A DNA stretch of 64,000 bases from Rehmannia glutinosa (GCA_016081115.2 JABTTQ020001097.1:186001-250000), one strand, 5' to 3'; shown: positions 48,333 to 62,972, numbered from the stretch's first letter. Program-made: numbers and translations. The notes: generated by a model from the letters alone, not told the origin.

Positions 48333-51067
48333 CTAGTATGTTTTACCCGTGCAATGCACGGGGTGTGTTGTGTTGGAGCGTATTAAGTTTATCGTGTCGA
48401 ACCATATAAATTGGACGTAAGAAAAAAATTATTATTTGATATATTATTAATGACTATTTGTGATATTACCGGTAGGAGTTATTCGCGAATTTTCTTTTTG
48501 GTGGGCCTTGCAAATTAATTATTTTTGAGAAATTACTCGAAATACCTCAACTTTTGAAAAAATACCACCAAATACGCTCTTATTACTTTTGGACATATTT
48601 GTTTCCTTTTTACGCTCCTGCATATTTTTGATTATTTTTACGTTTTTTTCTTGTTCTTATATTATTTTATATGTCATATATGTTATTTCAATCTTTGTTT
48701 AAATTTGTTTCTTTGTTATTTCTTTGTTGTTTCGATGTTTTAAAACAACTTTTACCTATTATTTATCTTTTCTTTTTGTTCATTTATTGTTTGGTACATT
48801 ATTTATATTTTTTTGTGTTGTTTTATAATATTTTTAATATTGTTTGAATAATTTTGTTGTTGTTTCATGTAGTTTTCAATGTGTAGATATAGTTTTTATC
48901 TATTTTTAAGCTTTATTCACGTGGTGTTTTTAATATTTTTACGTTGTTTTTAAGGTTGTTTCCATACCGTTTTAATGTTTTTCTTATATTTTTTGTTGTT
49001 TCACGTAATTTTCGATGTTTAAATACAATTTTTACATATTTATAAGCTTTTTGCTCATATGGGTTTTTATATTGTTTACGGTTTATTTCTATATTGTTTT
49101 TGGTTGTTTCCATGTTTTTATGTTTTCATGTATTTGATCAAAAATTGAATTGTGTTTTTGGTTTTAATATGTGTTGTTTTATGTGTATATGTCTTGTTTT
49201 TTTATAAAATTTCGAGTATAAAATGGATTATTTAACGGGGTAAAATTTATTTTTCTTTGAAATTTGATTAGAAGAAATATGTGCGAAACAACATCTTAAA
49301 AAGTCCGGAAATTTTGGCGAAGGATAAATTTCTCCAAAAAGAGCGGGAGCGTAATTTTGTCCAAAATTACAGGGAAGCGTAAAAGCTTGTCTTTTTCCGA
49401 GAAAAGTGGGGCAAAAGTGCCCATGACATGACCCATTATTTTTGCATCCAACTTTTGACATGCATTTGAATTAAATAAGATAAAATAAATAAATAAACTG
49501 GATGTAGTAACATTGAATCTCAATTTAATGCCAATATATAAAGTGTGTTCTTTGCAGTGGGGTATCAAAATATTTTTATAAATAAAAAATCATATATTTT
49601 TTTAATTTGATTTAAATATATAAATTTAACAAAAATCTTGATATATGTATTAATTTACTATGACATATTATCTATTGAGTGAATTGGATTAAATAATCCT
49701 ATTGGAGTTATATAAATTATAGAATAAATTAATCATATGAAATTTATTTTTAATATCTTTTGCATTTGCCAATGAATTGGATGTGACCCGATTCGATCGA
49801 TAATGAGATTCTTGGCTAGAGTTGTTTATAGTTTCTATGTATTGATTACCGGTTAACCAAGAAAGCGACTAATCCAGGATTCGAGTTATGATCGACTTAT
49901 ACATTTTAAACTGTGTTTTCCTATTTTGCTTCAACAATTATTTAGACAAAAGCGAGATATGACTTATGTGGCATTTTATGTTATCAATAGAACATAATAA
50001 ATGTAAAAATGACACTAATTTTTATAATTATTTAAATCAAATTTTCAACCCAATAACTCAAATGATATAGGTCCTCAATTAGCACAAAAACATTAAATAA
50101 TGACAATGAGTTGAACATGTTTGGTATTTTGATTCAACAAAAAACTCTATGGCGACAAATGAAAGCTTAAGAACTCGAATACGCTGAGCATAAATAAATC
50201 TCAATTTTCTTTGTTGTCTCGTGTGATTTGCTCTTGAAAGTCGTGAGTTATTCTCTCCAAATACATACCTACCAATTCATGATGTACGAAAATCAATTAG
50301 TCCTAGCCCTTAAGAGTCTTGGTCTAATTGGCTTTTCAACGAAATAAATGTCTATCGACAAGCAAGAATACAACTTCAAAAATACGTGTAAAATATTCAA
50401 AAAGAATTTTTTTTAAAGGAGGAACCAAGTATCGGGAGAATGAATGAGATAAAAAATGACATCAATGACATCTCATATTTATAGGAGGACAAATGAAAAT
50501 AATTAAAAAAATATTTTCTTTAATTATTTGATTAAGTAATGCAATTGCAAGATTTGACTTTGCGATATTAATTGCCCATATGTATTTATTCATTTTATTT
50601 ATCCAAAGATTTCTGATTAATAAAAATAAAATCTCCATATGATATAAATTTATCTTGTTTGAAAAGAATTGTATAATTTATCTTTGGAAGATCGTATATT
50701 GGTCATCTATAATTATACATGTTGTCTACTAAATATAATATAAAAATAGATTTGCGAGAAAATCAATTTACAATCAATTAAATAATCAAACTTTAAAAAA
50801 AAATCAATGTGACATTTACCTTAATAAATTATTTTTTCCATATGATGTGATCAATGTCTAATATTTTGTCCAAAATAAATTGATTTATATCTTTATTGGT
50901 GCGATTAGATTTGTAATAATATACTTATCGGATATAATTTATTAATAAGTAAATTTAATTTTAAATGCATAAATCGTGTTTTACTAATTTGGAAGGATAG
51001 TTTAGGCGAGAAACATTTTAGATTACTATTTATAAGTGACTCGAGTGTTATTATATATATATATAGA
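48333..51067 (-). mobile_element. Non-autonomous Helitron candidate (2.7 kb)
   Basis: On the minus strand the 3' end shows a perfect 7-bp-stem hairpin CCCGTGCATTGCACGGG (48362-48346), nine bases, then CTAG and a T, the Helitron terminus rule. A 5' TCTATATATATA end preceded by A sits at 51067, giving insertion between A and T. No Rep/helicase coding. The pairing of this 3' end with this 5' end, rather than those at 51506 or 51878, is inference. Confidence 0.65.
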
Positions 51068-51878
51068 TTTTAGATACGTTTTATTTGTAGGTTCTTTTAT
51101 TGTGCATTTAAATTATTAGCCTTTTTAATTTTATTTGTGGGATAAATTTCGTTTGATTTTATCTAAGATGAAAAAGATAATGTGTCAAATTTATATATAA
51201 TCTTCTTCAAATCCATCTTATGTATGTTAGAAACATAAGTATGATGATCTTCTTCAAGAATACAACTTACCTAATTTATTTTGACTCATTAAAGGAATGA
51301 CAAACCATTTGGTTAACTTTTAATCCAACTTTCCAAGTTTCGGTCCATTTTAAATTGAAGGACAAATGATAAATTAGAAAGATATCAAACATCAATGCTA
51401 ATCCATTTTTTCTTTTAATAAGAAAACATTAATTTTTATTTTTAGCAAGTGCAAAAAGGCGGAAAAAATAAATATGGAAATAGGTTTGTTATTATATATA
51501 TATAGATATAGATATAGATATTTAAGCATTTCCGATTTTAAATCATGCTCTATAGAAAAAGATTCAACATTTATACGTGATTGCAATCAAGATTTAGCCT
51601 TAATTTCGGTATTTTTTTTTATAGTTATTTAGTCAATTTAAACCATATTTAACTAAATTGAATAGAATATATTATTGAATGGGATACGAATTAATCTTCC
51701 ATATATATTTTCTCCTTAATTTAGTATACATAACAAAATTTAAAAGTCAACCATATTAATTTGGATTCCAAAATCCGAAAGAAAATAATAAAAAAATCAG
51801 AAAAAGTTTTTAGAAAGTGTCATTTAGGCGGGAAAACAATTTTAGAAACCATTTTGCTTTTATATATATATATATAGA
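51068..51878 (-). mobile_element. Two further Helitron 5'-end fragments
   Basis: On the minus strand, TCTATATATATATA starts again at about 51506 and 51878. Each is followed within about 60 bases by a CCGCCT word, as also happens after 51067 (CGCCTAAACT). Hence three 5' termini of one family lie in the same orientation within 0.8 kb, with no matching extra 3' hairpins seen. Confidence 0.55.
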
Positions 51879-52019
51879 TTGTACTCATTTTTTATTTTTG
51901 TAAAGATTAACTCAACGGTTTTTGAAATGTGTAAAGATTAATTTCTCAAAGTTAGTTATATTTTGTGTAAAGAGGAGCCACACGTTCAGTACATTTAAAA
52001 AAAAGTTATTATTATATAT

Positions 52020-52271
52020 TTTTTAATAAATTTCACTATTCACCCACTCACATTTTTCTAAATATCAATCATATTATATCACTATTTTACTATTTTTATA
52101 TCACATATTATATCACTATTTTACTATTTTTATATCACATCAATTTTCATCATTAATTTTCATTATTACAATCACACCATCAAATTTCACATTTCTCATT
52201 TCAATTTATTTTCATCACGATTCTCTATGAAAGAAAGTTTTCAAAATGAAATTAAAGGATATCCAATCACT
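52020..52271. mobile_element. Tourist-family fragment (copy E)
   Basis: Contains ATTTCACTATTCACCCACTC, a repeated ATATCACTATTTTACTATTT, and the right-end words GAAAGTTTTCAAAATGAAAT and ATATCCAATCAC seen in copies C and D. The left end is missing or unrecognised. Confidence 0.55.
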
Positions 52272-53018
52272 ACGAAAGACTCAAATTTGAACCCTTATCA
52301 ATCTCTTTAAAGAAAAGTGGAAGAATCCACTTAACCTATAAGCTTGTGGTGTATTTATATTTATTCTTATAATAAAATATATAATTTATAGGACCTTGCT
52401 TTCAAAAAAAAATAATAATAATTTGTAGGACCTCTATGCAGAGACATCGCCGTAAACATATTGATTCTGAATATGTACTGTGTGCATCGATCATGTTGCT
52501 GTAATAGTACACTTCATATATTAATAAACTCATGTTTGTTTCGGTAAGTAAGCACCATTTATTAAAAATGGAATCTAAACTATATAAGATGAGGATAGTC
52601 AAATCAAGAGATAATTACCTCTTACCTTGCCTAAGGCAAAAGTAAACTTTTGATAATTATAACGTGCCAGTCAATAAAGAGGGTATGGCTTAGCTTATTT
52701 AAGAGATATTATGATCTCGTCGAGCTTATAAGATATTAAATTTTAATTTGGAAATAATTTGTTGAATTATTTGAATAACATAAGATGATATAGCTTATAA
52801 GATGTTATTAATGCCACTTTTGTATTTAATTAAAATAGCAAGAAACAAAAGAAATTGTCAAAATAAGATCATTTTTTGAAAATAATTGAGACCATCCATT
52901 TTTTTTAAAATAGCTTATAAGCTTCTATATTATTTGATAGCTTACATTTTTTTTTAAGAAATTCCAAACATTTTTAAAAAGTTTATATACTCTCAAACAT
53001 CTTATAATTAGATATTTT
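52272..53018. other. AT-rich spacer
   Basis: No gene or bounded repeat recognised. Confidence 0.35.
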
Positions 53019-53482
53019 TAGTAATGTCAAAGGAAGCGGGGCGGGGAAGTGATCCCAATATATCCCCATCCTCGTGGCCGTGGAGAATCTCCATCCCAGT
53101 GAGACAAACGGGAGAAAATGCTCCCCATCCCGCCCCGATTTGATATATTTTTTTGAAAATAAATAATATTTTTAATTATTTTAAATATTTAAAAACTTGT
53201 AAATTATAACAAAAACTAATAAATCACTTTTTATACAAAATAAATTAAAGATTTTGTCAGAAAATATAATTTGGATATATTTATAATATATTAAACATAT
53301 TAAAAGTATTATAATATATATACGTATCTCGGGTTTTCATGAGGAATACAATCTTCGTCCCTGTGAGCAGGGATAAAATGTTCTCCATCTCCGTCCCCAC
53401 TGAGGAGAATTTCGGGGAATTCCACCACGTTCAGTGTGGATCCTTGCGGGGAATGGAGATTCCCTACTCTAATGACATCCCT
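53019..53482. mobile_element. hAT-type MITE with GGGGCGGGG-like ends
   Basis: Left TAGTAATGTCAAAGG and reversed right GAGGGATGTCATTAG are imperfect inverted ends around a body of CCCCATCC/GGGGA words and an AT-rich centre. Flanks GATATTTT and CATATTTA agree at only 6 of 8, so boundaries are tentative. Confidence 0.55.
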
Positions 53483-54194
53483 CCATATTTAAATACTGCA
53501 AAGAATTCCGCCGAACGAGAACAAGTTTATCCATTGTCTTTCAGAATATCCAATTATAAACTTAGTCAAACACCCTCTTAGTATTAGAATGAAAATTGTG
53601 ATAACAAAGTTGAGAATTGGAATGTCCATATTATTTTATGTGATTGATTGTGAAAGGAGAGATGGAGACAATATTAGGGATTCAAATTTCCTATGTTGAC
53701 TAGAGGATGGAATATCAAATATGGTTGAAGAGTAGTTGAGGTTTTTTTTTCTCTAAGGGCTAAGCCAGCCCCCACCTACCTCCCAAGGTTATGGGGAATC
53801 TATATATGTAGTAGCTTGAGCCTTGTTTTTTTTTTTTTTTTTTTTGATCGGTAGCTTGAGCCTTGTTTTATTTGTGTGTTAGCTGGTTTATTGGAATAGT
53901 CATTATTGTGTGTGTGCTTTCAAGTCTCTTTCTCACCCTGATCTGGCTTTCGCTTTCATACTTTGGTAGTTTGGTTGCTAAAACGATTTTTTTGTTATAA
54001 CTATAATTATTTTGTATTAATTAATTATTGGAACACACATATATATTATGAATTTTTTTGTATGTGGAAGATAATGAATACGATTCAAGAGTATGCAATA
54101 GAAAAGATCACGTACGTATTTAAGGAAACTTAATTTCTTCTTGAAAATTTTGGATGATTTAGACGCAACATATATATATATATATATATATATA
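53483..54194. other. Spacer with poly-T and (TA)n
   Basis: A T-run at 53827-53845 lies between two copies of GTAGCTTGAGCCTTGTTTT. A (TA)n tract spans about 54170-54195 and borders the next repeat. No gene. Confidence 0.4.
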
Positions 54195-55299
<1,105 letters not shown>

Positions 55300-55304
55300 T
55301 ATAT

Positions 55305-56031
55305 TATAGAGAAAAAACAAAAAAATCGGTGCAATATTACAAAGAAATAACGAGCAGTTAGTTCGAAAACTAAATATGCAACAAAACTCAACTAAATATG
55401 CATTATCAAAACTATCTATGCACGGCGTAAAAAACTAATATGTAGTACAATATATCCAACTATGCAAGACGTCATAAACTATGCAACAAAATCAACTAAC
55501 TATGTATTATCTAGAAACTATCTATGCATTGTGGAATAACTAAATATGCGATACATTATGTAATATCCCATTTTTATAATTTTCAAAAGCAACATTCCAT
55601 TTGCATAACTAAATATACATTATATTGAACCTATTTATGCGAGTGTAATATAACTACATATGCGAGACGTTATATTCAATTATATCTTGTTTTCGTAAAA
55701 TAGTACCAACAAAATAACTAAATATGCATTATTTGATGTCTAATTATGCGAAAAAAAGAACCTTAACTATCTTTGTAAAATAAAAATATTTGGAAAAAAA
55801 ATAGGTTCCTTAAAATCCGCCACAAAATCCGGAGTGTCAATTTCAACCCATATAATCATTTGGGACCACTAATTTGAATTACAAAATTACAATCTTACCC
55901 TTAAAATCAACAAAAATTAGGAAATAGTTAGAAAAACTGAATTAATCACATCCCTTCATTTTTTATAATCAATGGGTAAGATGAGTCCCACACTTTTTTC
56001 ACCTAGGGAGGGTGGTCTCATTTGAACAAAT

Positions 56032-56034
<3 letters not shown>
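55305..56034 (-). repeat. (TA)n-associated repeat, copy 2, truncated
   Basis: Reverse orientation relative to copy 1, ending GGTCTCATTTGAACAAATCC next to TA repeats. It lacks the GGTCTCACTTGATCC end and the region that holds the AG tract in copy 1. Confidence 0.75.
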
Positions 56035-56069
<35 letters not shown>

Positions 56070-56072
<3 letters not shown>

Positions 56073-57124
56073 GAGGATCAAGTGAGACCATGTCTGCAGG
56101 TGAGACACAATGGACTAATCTCAACCATCCTCACTATTAATCAATGGGTATATATAATGGATAAAAAAATATATTAAAATATTAATTTAATCAATATAAG
56201 GGTAGTAGGGTAAAATAACATAACAAGTTAGTTACAAAAATAGAATCAAATCTCTTTCTCTCTCATACATCTCCCAATTTCCCCAATCCCGTCGTCTCTC
56301 TCTCTCATTCCTCCATTAACGCAAATAAGGAAAACTGTGAAGAACTTGAAAATTACAGTTCATGAAAATTACGGGAAAAAAAAAGAAAAATCGGTGCAAT
56401 ATTACGGAGAAATAACGAACAAAGTGAGTTCGAAAACTAAATATGCAACAAAACTCAACTAAATATGCATTATCCGAAAACTATCTATGCGGCGTAAAAA
56501 AACTAATATGTAGTACATTATATCCACTATGCAAGATGTCATAAACTATGCAACAAAATCAACTAAATATGTATTATCTAGAAACTATCTATGCATTGTG
56601 GAATAACTAAATACGATACATTATGTAGCATCCCATTTTTATAGTTTCCAAAAGCAACATCCCACTTTCATAACTAAATATACATTATATTGAACCTATT
56701 TATGCGGTGTAGTATAACTACATATACGCAAAGACGTTATATTCAATTATGTCTTGTTTTCGTTAAACATTGCCAACAAAATAACTAAATATGCATTATT
56801 TGATGTATAATTATGCGATAAAAGAACCCTAACTATGTTGTAAAAAAATATTTGGAAAGAAAACATATTCCTTAAATTCCGCCACAAAATCAAGCGGTGT
56901 CAACTTTTTATAAAAAATCATTTGGGACCACTAATTTTAGACCCATAAAATCATTGGGACTAATAATTTAATTTACAAAATTACAATCTTACCCTTAAAA
57001 TCGTGAAAATTAGAAAATAATTAAAAAACTGAATTAATCACATCCCTTCATTTTGTAAGATCAATGGGTAAGATGAGTCCACACTGTCTCACCTAGGGAG
57101 AGTTGTCTCATTTGAACCAAATCC
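56070..57124 (-). repeat. (TA)n-associated repeat, copy 3, full length
   Basis: Begins GGGGAGGATCAAGTGAGACC right after an AT tract (56035-56069) and ends GTCTCATTTGAACCAAATCC before another TA tract. Full-length counterpart of copy 1 in reverse orientation. Confidence 0.78.
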
Positions 57125-57524
57125 TATATATATATATAATATGTATTCTTCATTATTCCTAAAATTGCTGAACTTTCTACTTATTGTTAGGTATTTTTTC
57201 TTTTTTGAGGAGTATTGTTAGGTAGTTCGGGAGCATTTGTGGAATTGCAAGTGATTGTTAGTTTATGACTCGAAAAAAATAATAATATAATATATTTAAA
57301 TGTTGATTTTTGATTTTACTTCTATTTCATTGTTTAAGTTAAATTTTGAGAGCATAGGAAGTCTGCTTTCTCTAAAGTACTTTTAGTAATTTCTGTAAAT
57401 AAATAAACAATTATTTCAACATTTTCACTTCTCAATGATTTTTGAAGAATATGACAGGATTAATAGTACTTTTGTCATTATATATACTACAACACTCATT
57501 TAAAACTAATTCCATTACTGGGAT

Positions 57525-57635
57525 CGACGTTGTACTTTAGTGGTAGAGACTTGTTGTTAGGACGATTGACCCCGATTCGATCCTGTGTAAGTGTGCGTAT
57601 TCCTTCCCCTATTGTAATAAAAAACTATTCCATTG
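57525..57635 (+). mobile_element. SINE-like unit
   Basis: A-box-like ACTTTAGTGGTAGAGAC at about 57534-57550 and B-box-like GATTCGATCC at 57574-57583. A tRNA-derived head without a clear tail. Confidence 0.5.
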
Positions 57636-57834
57636 CCAAATAAACTAACTTCTAATTCCTTTTTTTTTTAAACTTATGGTACAGTAAACAAGTTTCTTAC
57701 AAAGCAATTTTTTTGCAAATACTCTTTGCACGACCAACTTAATATACTATTTATCTTTGAATTTGATGTGGAAAATGAAATAAAAGAGAAAAAGTAAAAA
57801 AATAACGCACAATATTATTTTTTTTTTCAAAAGT

Positions 57835-57910
57835 TCGGATCCATTACTGCACATACACGAACTCGAACCTCATCATTGATGAGTAATACCGCAACCACTA
57901 GGTTAAACCT
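57835..57910 (-). mobile_element. SINE-like unit
   Basis: The minus strand has TTTAACCTAGTGGTTGCGG as an A-box region and GAGGTTCGAGTTCG as a B-box about 35 bases later. Confidence 0.5.
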
Positions 57911-59213
57911 TTACAACTTTATATCATTTGAAATGATTATTCCCATCCTAACTCATTTTGATTTGCCCATCTTTGGGAAAACACAAAGAGGAAGGCCACC
58001 TACCACCAGCACGAAACAATCCATCTCTGACTTTTCATCATAATTTTTAATCTTTCAAATATTGCGGTAATTGCTTTCATTGGTACAATTTTTCATTTTC
58101 AAACAATTAATTAATTTTATTATATTCTTTGAAAGCTAGTCAATCCTTACTTTGTTAATTGTTTATTAACTTTTGTTCCCACTTACTACTCCAATATTGT
58201 ACATGTACAAAATACATGTCTGTATATCAAAGTTGACTATGGTGTTTTTATATCAAAGTTGACTATGGTGTTTTTTTATATAATTGGCTATTACATCAAC
58301 TGCGCCATAAACGTAGCACATTATTATTAATTGAAACATGATTACCGAACAACTAGTGGTGGACTTATATTTCATTAGTACTAATAAATCATTAATTAGG
58401 CGTGATTTTTTTCCTTCTTGTAAACATGATTAGGGACATGCGTGACATCTTTTGAATAAATATAATTAGGGCCACCAGCAATAGTTTATTTTATTATAAA
58501 ATTTTATTTCGTATTTTATACCGTACACACACGCCATATAAAAAATCTCCGCCTAGCCAGGATTAGTCCTGCGCAAGCGCCCAGGCCACGCCATCCGATC
58601 AACGCCTAGTGCTTTTTAGAACTCTGACCACATATATGAAATATCTTTTTAAATATATAATTTTTATTCATATATGATATATGTACTCTTCAATGTTGAA
58701 AAATTAAAAAATAAAAGGGATGGATATTTTATTGCTAATAGTGTTCTTTCATGTTTGTATTTATGACTTAAAGTTCTAATACCTTTTTTTAGCTTCATTT
58801 TGTTACAGCTAGGTATTGGACCATGTTTCAACTAAATATGACAATTGCAATAAATTTCTTCACAATACACAAAAGGAAGTTCCAAAGAAAAGGACCAAAC
58901 ATCACATGAAAGAATACAGATCGATTTCTTGGCTATATTACATTCAATAAACAACAAATGACAATATGTGTGAATCGAATACACACAAATCACAAATCCT
59001 TATTGATGAAATTTCAATGCAATTACATAACGATTTATCAATTTTACCTATTCGTTACAATGTTTTATCTGTTGTTTCAATACATAAAATGAATTCTAAG
59101 TATCGTAGAATAATCATACTATTTTATGCACGTCACATTCACCTGTCGTCGGAAACACACAAGACCAAACACAATAGAAATTAAAAAACATGATGCCAAA
59201 TCCCATATAAGCA
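57911..59213. other. Spacer downstream of the second UGT
   Basis: A 27-base direct doublet (ATATCAAAGTTGACTATGG) lies at about 58226-58275. GC-rich CGCCTAG words at 58550-58610 look like one end of an hAT-type repeat. No gene. Confidence 0.4.
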
Positions 59214-61201
59214 CTAGTTCTTGAGTAGAATCTCATTGATCAAAAACTCCAAATTATGGTAAGAAGACCCACCAGGCTTAGCAGCCACTTGAGCCTTATC
59301 CTTCCATTCCAATGCCTTTTTCCTCATCTCTTTCCCCTTCTCCCCTTCCATCAATACCTTCACCAACTCCGCCACTTTCTCTCTCCTCACGTCCCCCTCA
59401 ATCTCCAACCCCATCTCCCAATCCGTGCACGCGTACCGACAATTCGTCTGCTGCTCCGCGAAAAACGGCCAGCAAATCATCGGCACACCCTCCGATATGC
59501 CTTCAATCGTCGAATTCCACCCAGAGTGCGTCAGAAACCCACCAACCGAAGGGTGGGCCAGGACCCGCTCCTGCGAGCACCACCCCACCATCATGGCCCG
59601 CCCTTCGACCTCCTTCGAGTACTCCTCGGGCAAAATTGCCGAGTCCCCACTCACCAAATCCGGCCTTATTATCCACAAAAAGTATTGGTTGCTATTCGCA
59701 AGACCCCACGCGAACTCCAGCAATTGTTGCGGGGATAAAACTGTAATGCTGCCGAAATTGACATATAGAACAGAATTCGGGGCCCGTTGATTTAGCCAGG
59801 CAATGCAAGCATCATCTTCTTTCCATAAACTGGATCCGATGGATTTTAGTTCCGGGTTTTCGATTTCGTGTTCGAGCAATTGGAGCGGGCCTATTGTGGA
59901 GACGTGGTCGAATTTCTGTCTCAGGGCATACAAGACTTCTTTTTCCAGTTCGTCGAATGTGTTGATTATGACGGCTTTGGCCCTGGATGCGTTTTTGGTC
60001 TGCAAAATGTTGTAGTTAACCATAATATCGTCGGGATCTGTGGTTCGAATGAAACTTGGAAAATCTCTGAGCCTAATGTGTTTCATCCCTGGAACCCAAT
60101 CTAGCTCTGTTTCAAGATACCCATTCGTTATTTGGCTTTCATCTGCATTTAGGACCAAATAAGTTAGAAAAGCCCATAAAGGAAACATTAAAGCTAGCAA
60201 GAATTTTCAACTGATTCAGATTTTCTGTTCCATTTTCCTGTTCCATTCAAATTTCATTACATTGGATGAATGACACGCACAAAATAATGTCATAATTGTA
60301 AATATGTCATGGAATATGGTGTGGGACATGAAATTTCATCCCAATTTTCACTTAGTTAATATCGGAAAGAGTTTAATGTCATGTTTAGAGCTATCAATTC
60401 CAGCCCGTCCCGGCCCAACATTTTACTGGGCTGGACTGCAACATCCCAAGCCACAAAAAGTCGGTCTGGTCCAATTAGCCCGATGATTTTAGTGTATTTT
60501 TCATTGATTAGATCGGGCTGGGCTCCAAAATCAGCTGCCCGCTATTTAGTCCGGCCTAGCCGTTATTTTCTGCCGGCATGGTGATTTTGACAATTCTAGT
60601 GATGTTCCATCATTTGGGCCATAATACTAATAATAAAAAAGTGGAACATCAAATCTGTCGCGAAAATAACAACCATACTCGAAATTAGTAGACTTTTAAT
60701 TAGTCACATACCTTGAAGTGGAAATAATCCCCGATTCACAAGTTCAACATAGTTACAATAACCCATGAAACCACAAGCACTTGTAGTGAAAAACACAACC
60801 TCAGGAATATTCAACTTCTCAGCAGCATCAAGGGTAAAACTCATCACCCCATCAGAAACTATGCAACTAACATTCGGACAATCAGGCGAATCATTGAGAG
60901 ATTTAATGAGGTCCAAAAATGGAGGCAAACCATTCTTTCTAAGTGAATCACAAAGCTGAGGTATATCCTGGGTTGCATCCTTGTCGGAAGCTGGCAGCCC
61001 GTCAGGGATAGTTTTGAACTGGAAATCCTCCAGGCCCGACACGGATTCGGGCCCACGGGCCCGAACCAAACGGTTGTGGTTGAATTCTGTGTTTACAAAA
61101 GTGATGTAAAATCCCCTGGAATGTAACAATTTGGCCAATTTTAGAACAGGGGCTATGTGACCTTGTGCTGGATATGGGATTAAAACAGCATGAGGCTTCA
61201 T
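59214..61201 (-). CDS. UGT85-type UDP-glycosyltransferase, copy 2, intact
   Basis: Exons 61201-60712 and 60142-59214 join in phase 1 to an uninterrupted 472-residue protein, the family length. Catalytic His15 lies in PYPAQGH and Asp117 in SDGVMSF. The PSPG box starts at Trp351 (WCSQERVLAH) and ends with AEQQ, whose Gln fits UDP-glucose. Unusually, the near-invariant HCGWNS reads HSGWNS (Ser370), and the WCPQ Pro is Ser. Expected role is cytosolic glucosylation of a small hydrophobic acceptor such as an iridoid, terpenol or cyanohydrin; not determinable here. It is a diverged paralogue of the 38.9-41.0 kb gene, same strand and intron, with 18 kb of repeats between. A start 21 codons upstream (61264) is possible but atypical. 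The intron carries an hAT MITE. Confidence 0.95.
60386..60598. mobile_element. hAT-type MITE in UGT copy 2 intron (213 bp)
   Basis: TAGAGCTATCAA at the left and TAGAATTGTCAA at the reversed right. Flanks GTCATGTT and GTGATGTT agree at 7 of 8. GC-rich body like 44354-44941, and apparently the same family (TAGAGCT start). Confidence 0.8.
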
Positions 61202-61285
61202 TTTTGGGTTTTTGGGAAAAATTAAATTAAAAGTTGGTAATTTAATTTTGGGTTGGTGTATCACAGAAATGATGAAACGATCACT

Positions 61286-61295
61286 TATATATATA
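61286..61295 (-). promoter_or_regulatory. TATA box of UGT copy 2
   Basis: TATATATATA on the minus strand about 85 bases upstream of the chosen ATG, followed by AAGTGATCG. A good TATA position with a short leader. Confidence 0.6.
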
Positions 61296-61301
61296 GGGGC
61301 A

Positions 61302-62972
61302 AATTGAAAATATTATAATGAGCAAGTTGGGAAGGTCATTTTCTAGAGTTTGTTATTGGGACGGAAGCATTAATTTGAGGAGGTCACGTCCATACTACTT
61401 AATTGGACTTTATTAAATTTATTTTTATTTATACATCTATCTGTTTAGGTGAATATTATTATAGTATTAACCACAGATCATATTATTACGTGGGCGCTGG
61501 ATTATTTTTTATATTCTTGGTCAGTAGAGGCAACTCTTGGATCTGACATAAATATTGGTGCCAAATTTGAAGGTAGATATCTTTTTTAGTACATGTCCCA
61601 AGATGAAAGGATAAACTTTAGTGAACTTTCTTTTGTCTGATAGTTATTGCAAGTGAAACAAAAAAAGAGAAAAGGAAAGATCGTGAAATCGGTTTGATAG
61701 CTTGGGTTCTTTATACTTTTGGTGTGACAATCGTCAAAGTTTAATCTTAGTTCAATAACTTCAAAAATCAGCTGATATTTGTTCCAATTCTCACAGGAAA
61801 ATTCTAATTTTGTCAGAAAATACTAATTAGAATAGAAACATTGATAACATGAACAACAAATTGGTAACTTTTCAATTTGGAAGGAAAAATTTGATGTATC
61901 ATTGACTGCATATATAAGTTCAAAAATGACAAATAAGAATTTGAGAGGGTCTAGAAAAATTATTGGGGACCCAATGACGGTATTCAACTTTTACGTTCCG
62001 CTTATTTGTCATTTTTATTTAAGTTTTTGTTTTTTCCTCAAGCTTAAATATATCGTCAGCGAACATATAACAATTTCCCTTGCGATTTGAAAAGATTCTC
62101 AATTTGGTGTCCATGTCATTAGTCTAAATCAACAATTTTCGGTGAAATTAAAATTTTCCAATAAAAACCAGACTAAATATCCTAAAGAATTGAAGTTATT
62201 GAATTAAGACCAGACTTTGACAACTTCACATGCCAAAAGTCCAAATTGTCCTAGACCAAGTTAACCGATTTTACATTTTCCGGAGAAAAATATATAGCGC
62301 AAGATATCCCTGTTAGTTAAATACGGGAATGTGAAAAGTTCGTTATTTAGTACGTTCGAGTATATTATGAATACTTTCTGAAAGTTACAAAAATCGATAA
62401 AAATACGGAAAATATTTAATATATGAATCTGTAGACGTGCGAGTTTAATACGAATATAATATAATTATTTGGGAGTAATAATATGACTTATTTTAACATT
62501 ATATTTACATAGATGTAATTCATACTTATGTTTAGATTATACTAATATTAATTTTAGGTACTTTATTAATTTACTTTAAATTATAGCACAAATTGAAAAT
62601 AATTATTTAATAATAGCTAGTGAGTTTTTAAGTGAATTGTATTTATACTTAGACTATATAAAACTTAATATATAGTTTTTTATTATATTAAATTACAACT
62701 TAACATAAATCCATGATAATTATTCAATAATAATTACTGTATTTATATATTATTAATATTCATATTTATTATTTTATAATATTGTAATTATACTTATAAA
62801 TGATTTTTTAATGATTTTTTAATTTATTTAAATATTATAAAAATATTAAAATGATGTTTTATTCGCCAAGTATTAGACAGATAACTATAATACAAGTATT
62901 AATGTTTTATTTGAAAAGTACGGAGTATTTATCGCCGCTTCAGAATGTATATGAGAAATATAAGTATTTTTC
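61302..62972. other. UGT copy 2 upstream and AT-rich sequence
   Basis: No gene seen. From about 62300 the sequence is very AT-rich and featureless. Confidence 0.35.

Noticed and set aside
59256..59790. Long plus-strand open frames of 121-160 codons
   Set aside because: They are antisense shadows of the second UGT coding exon.
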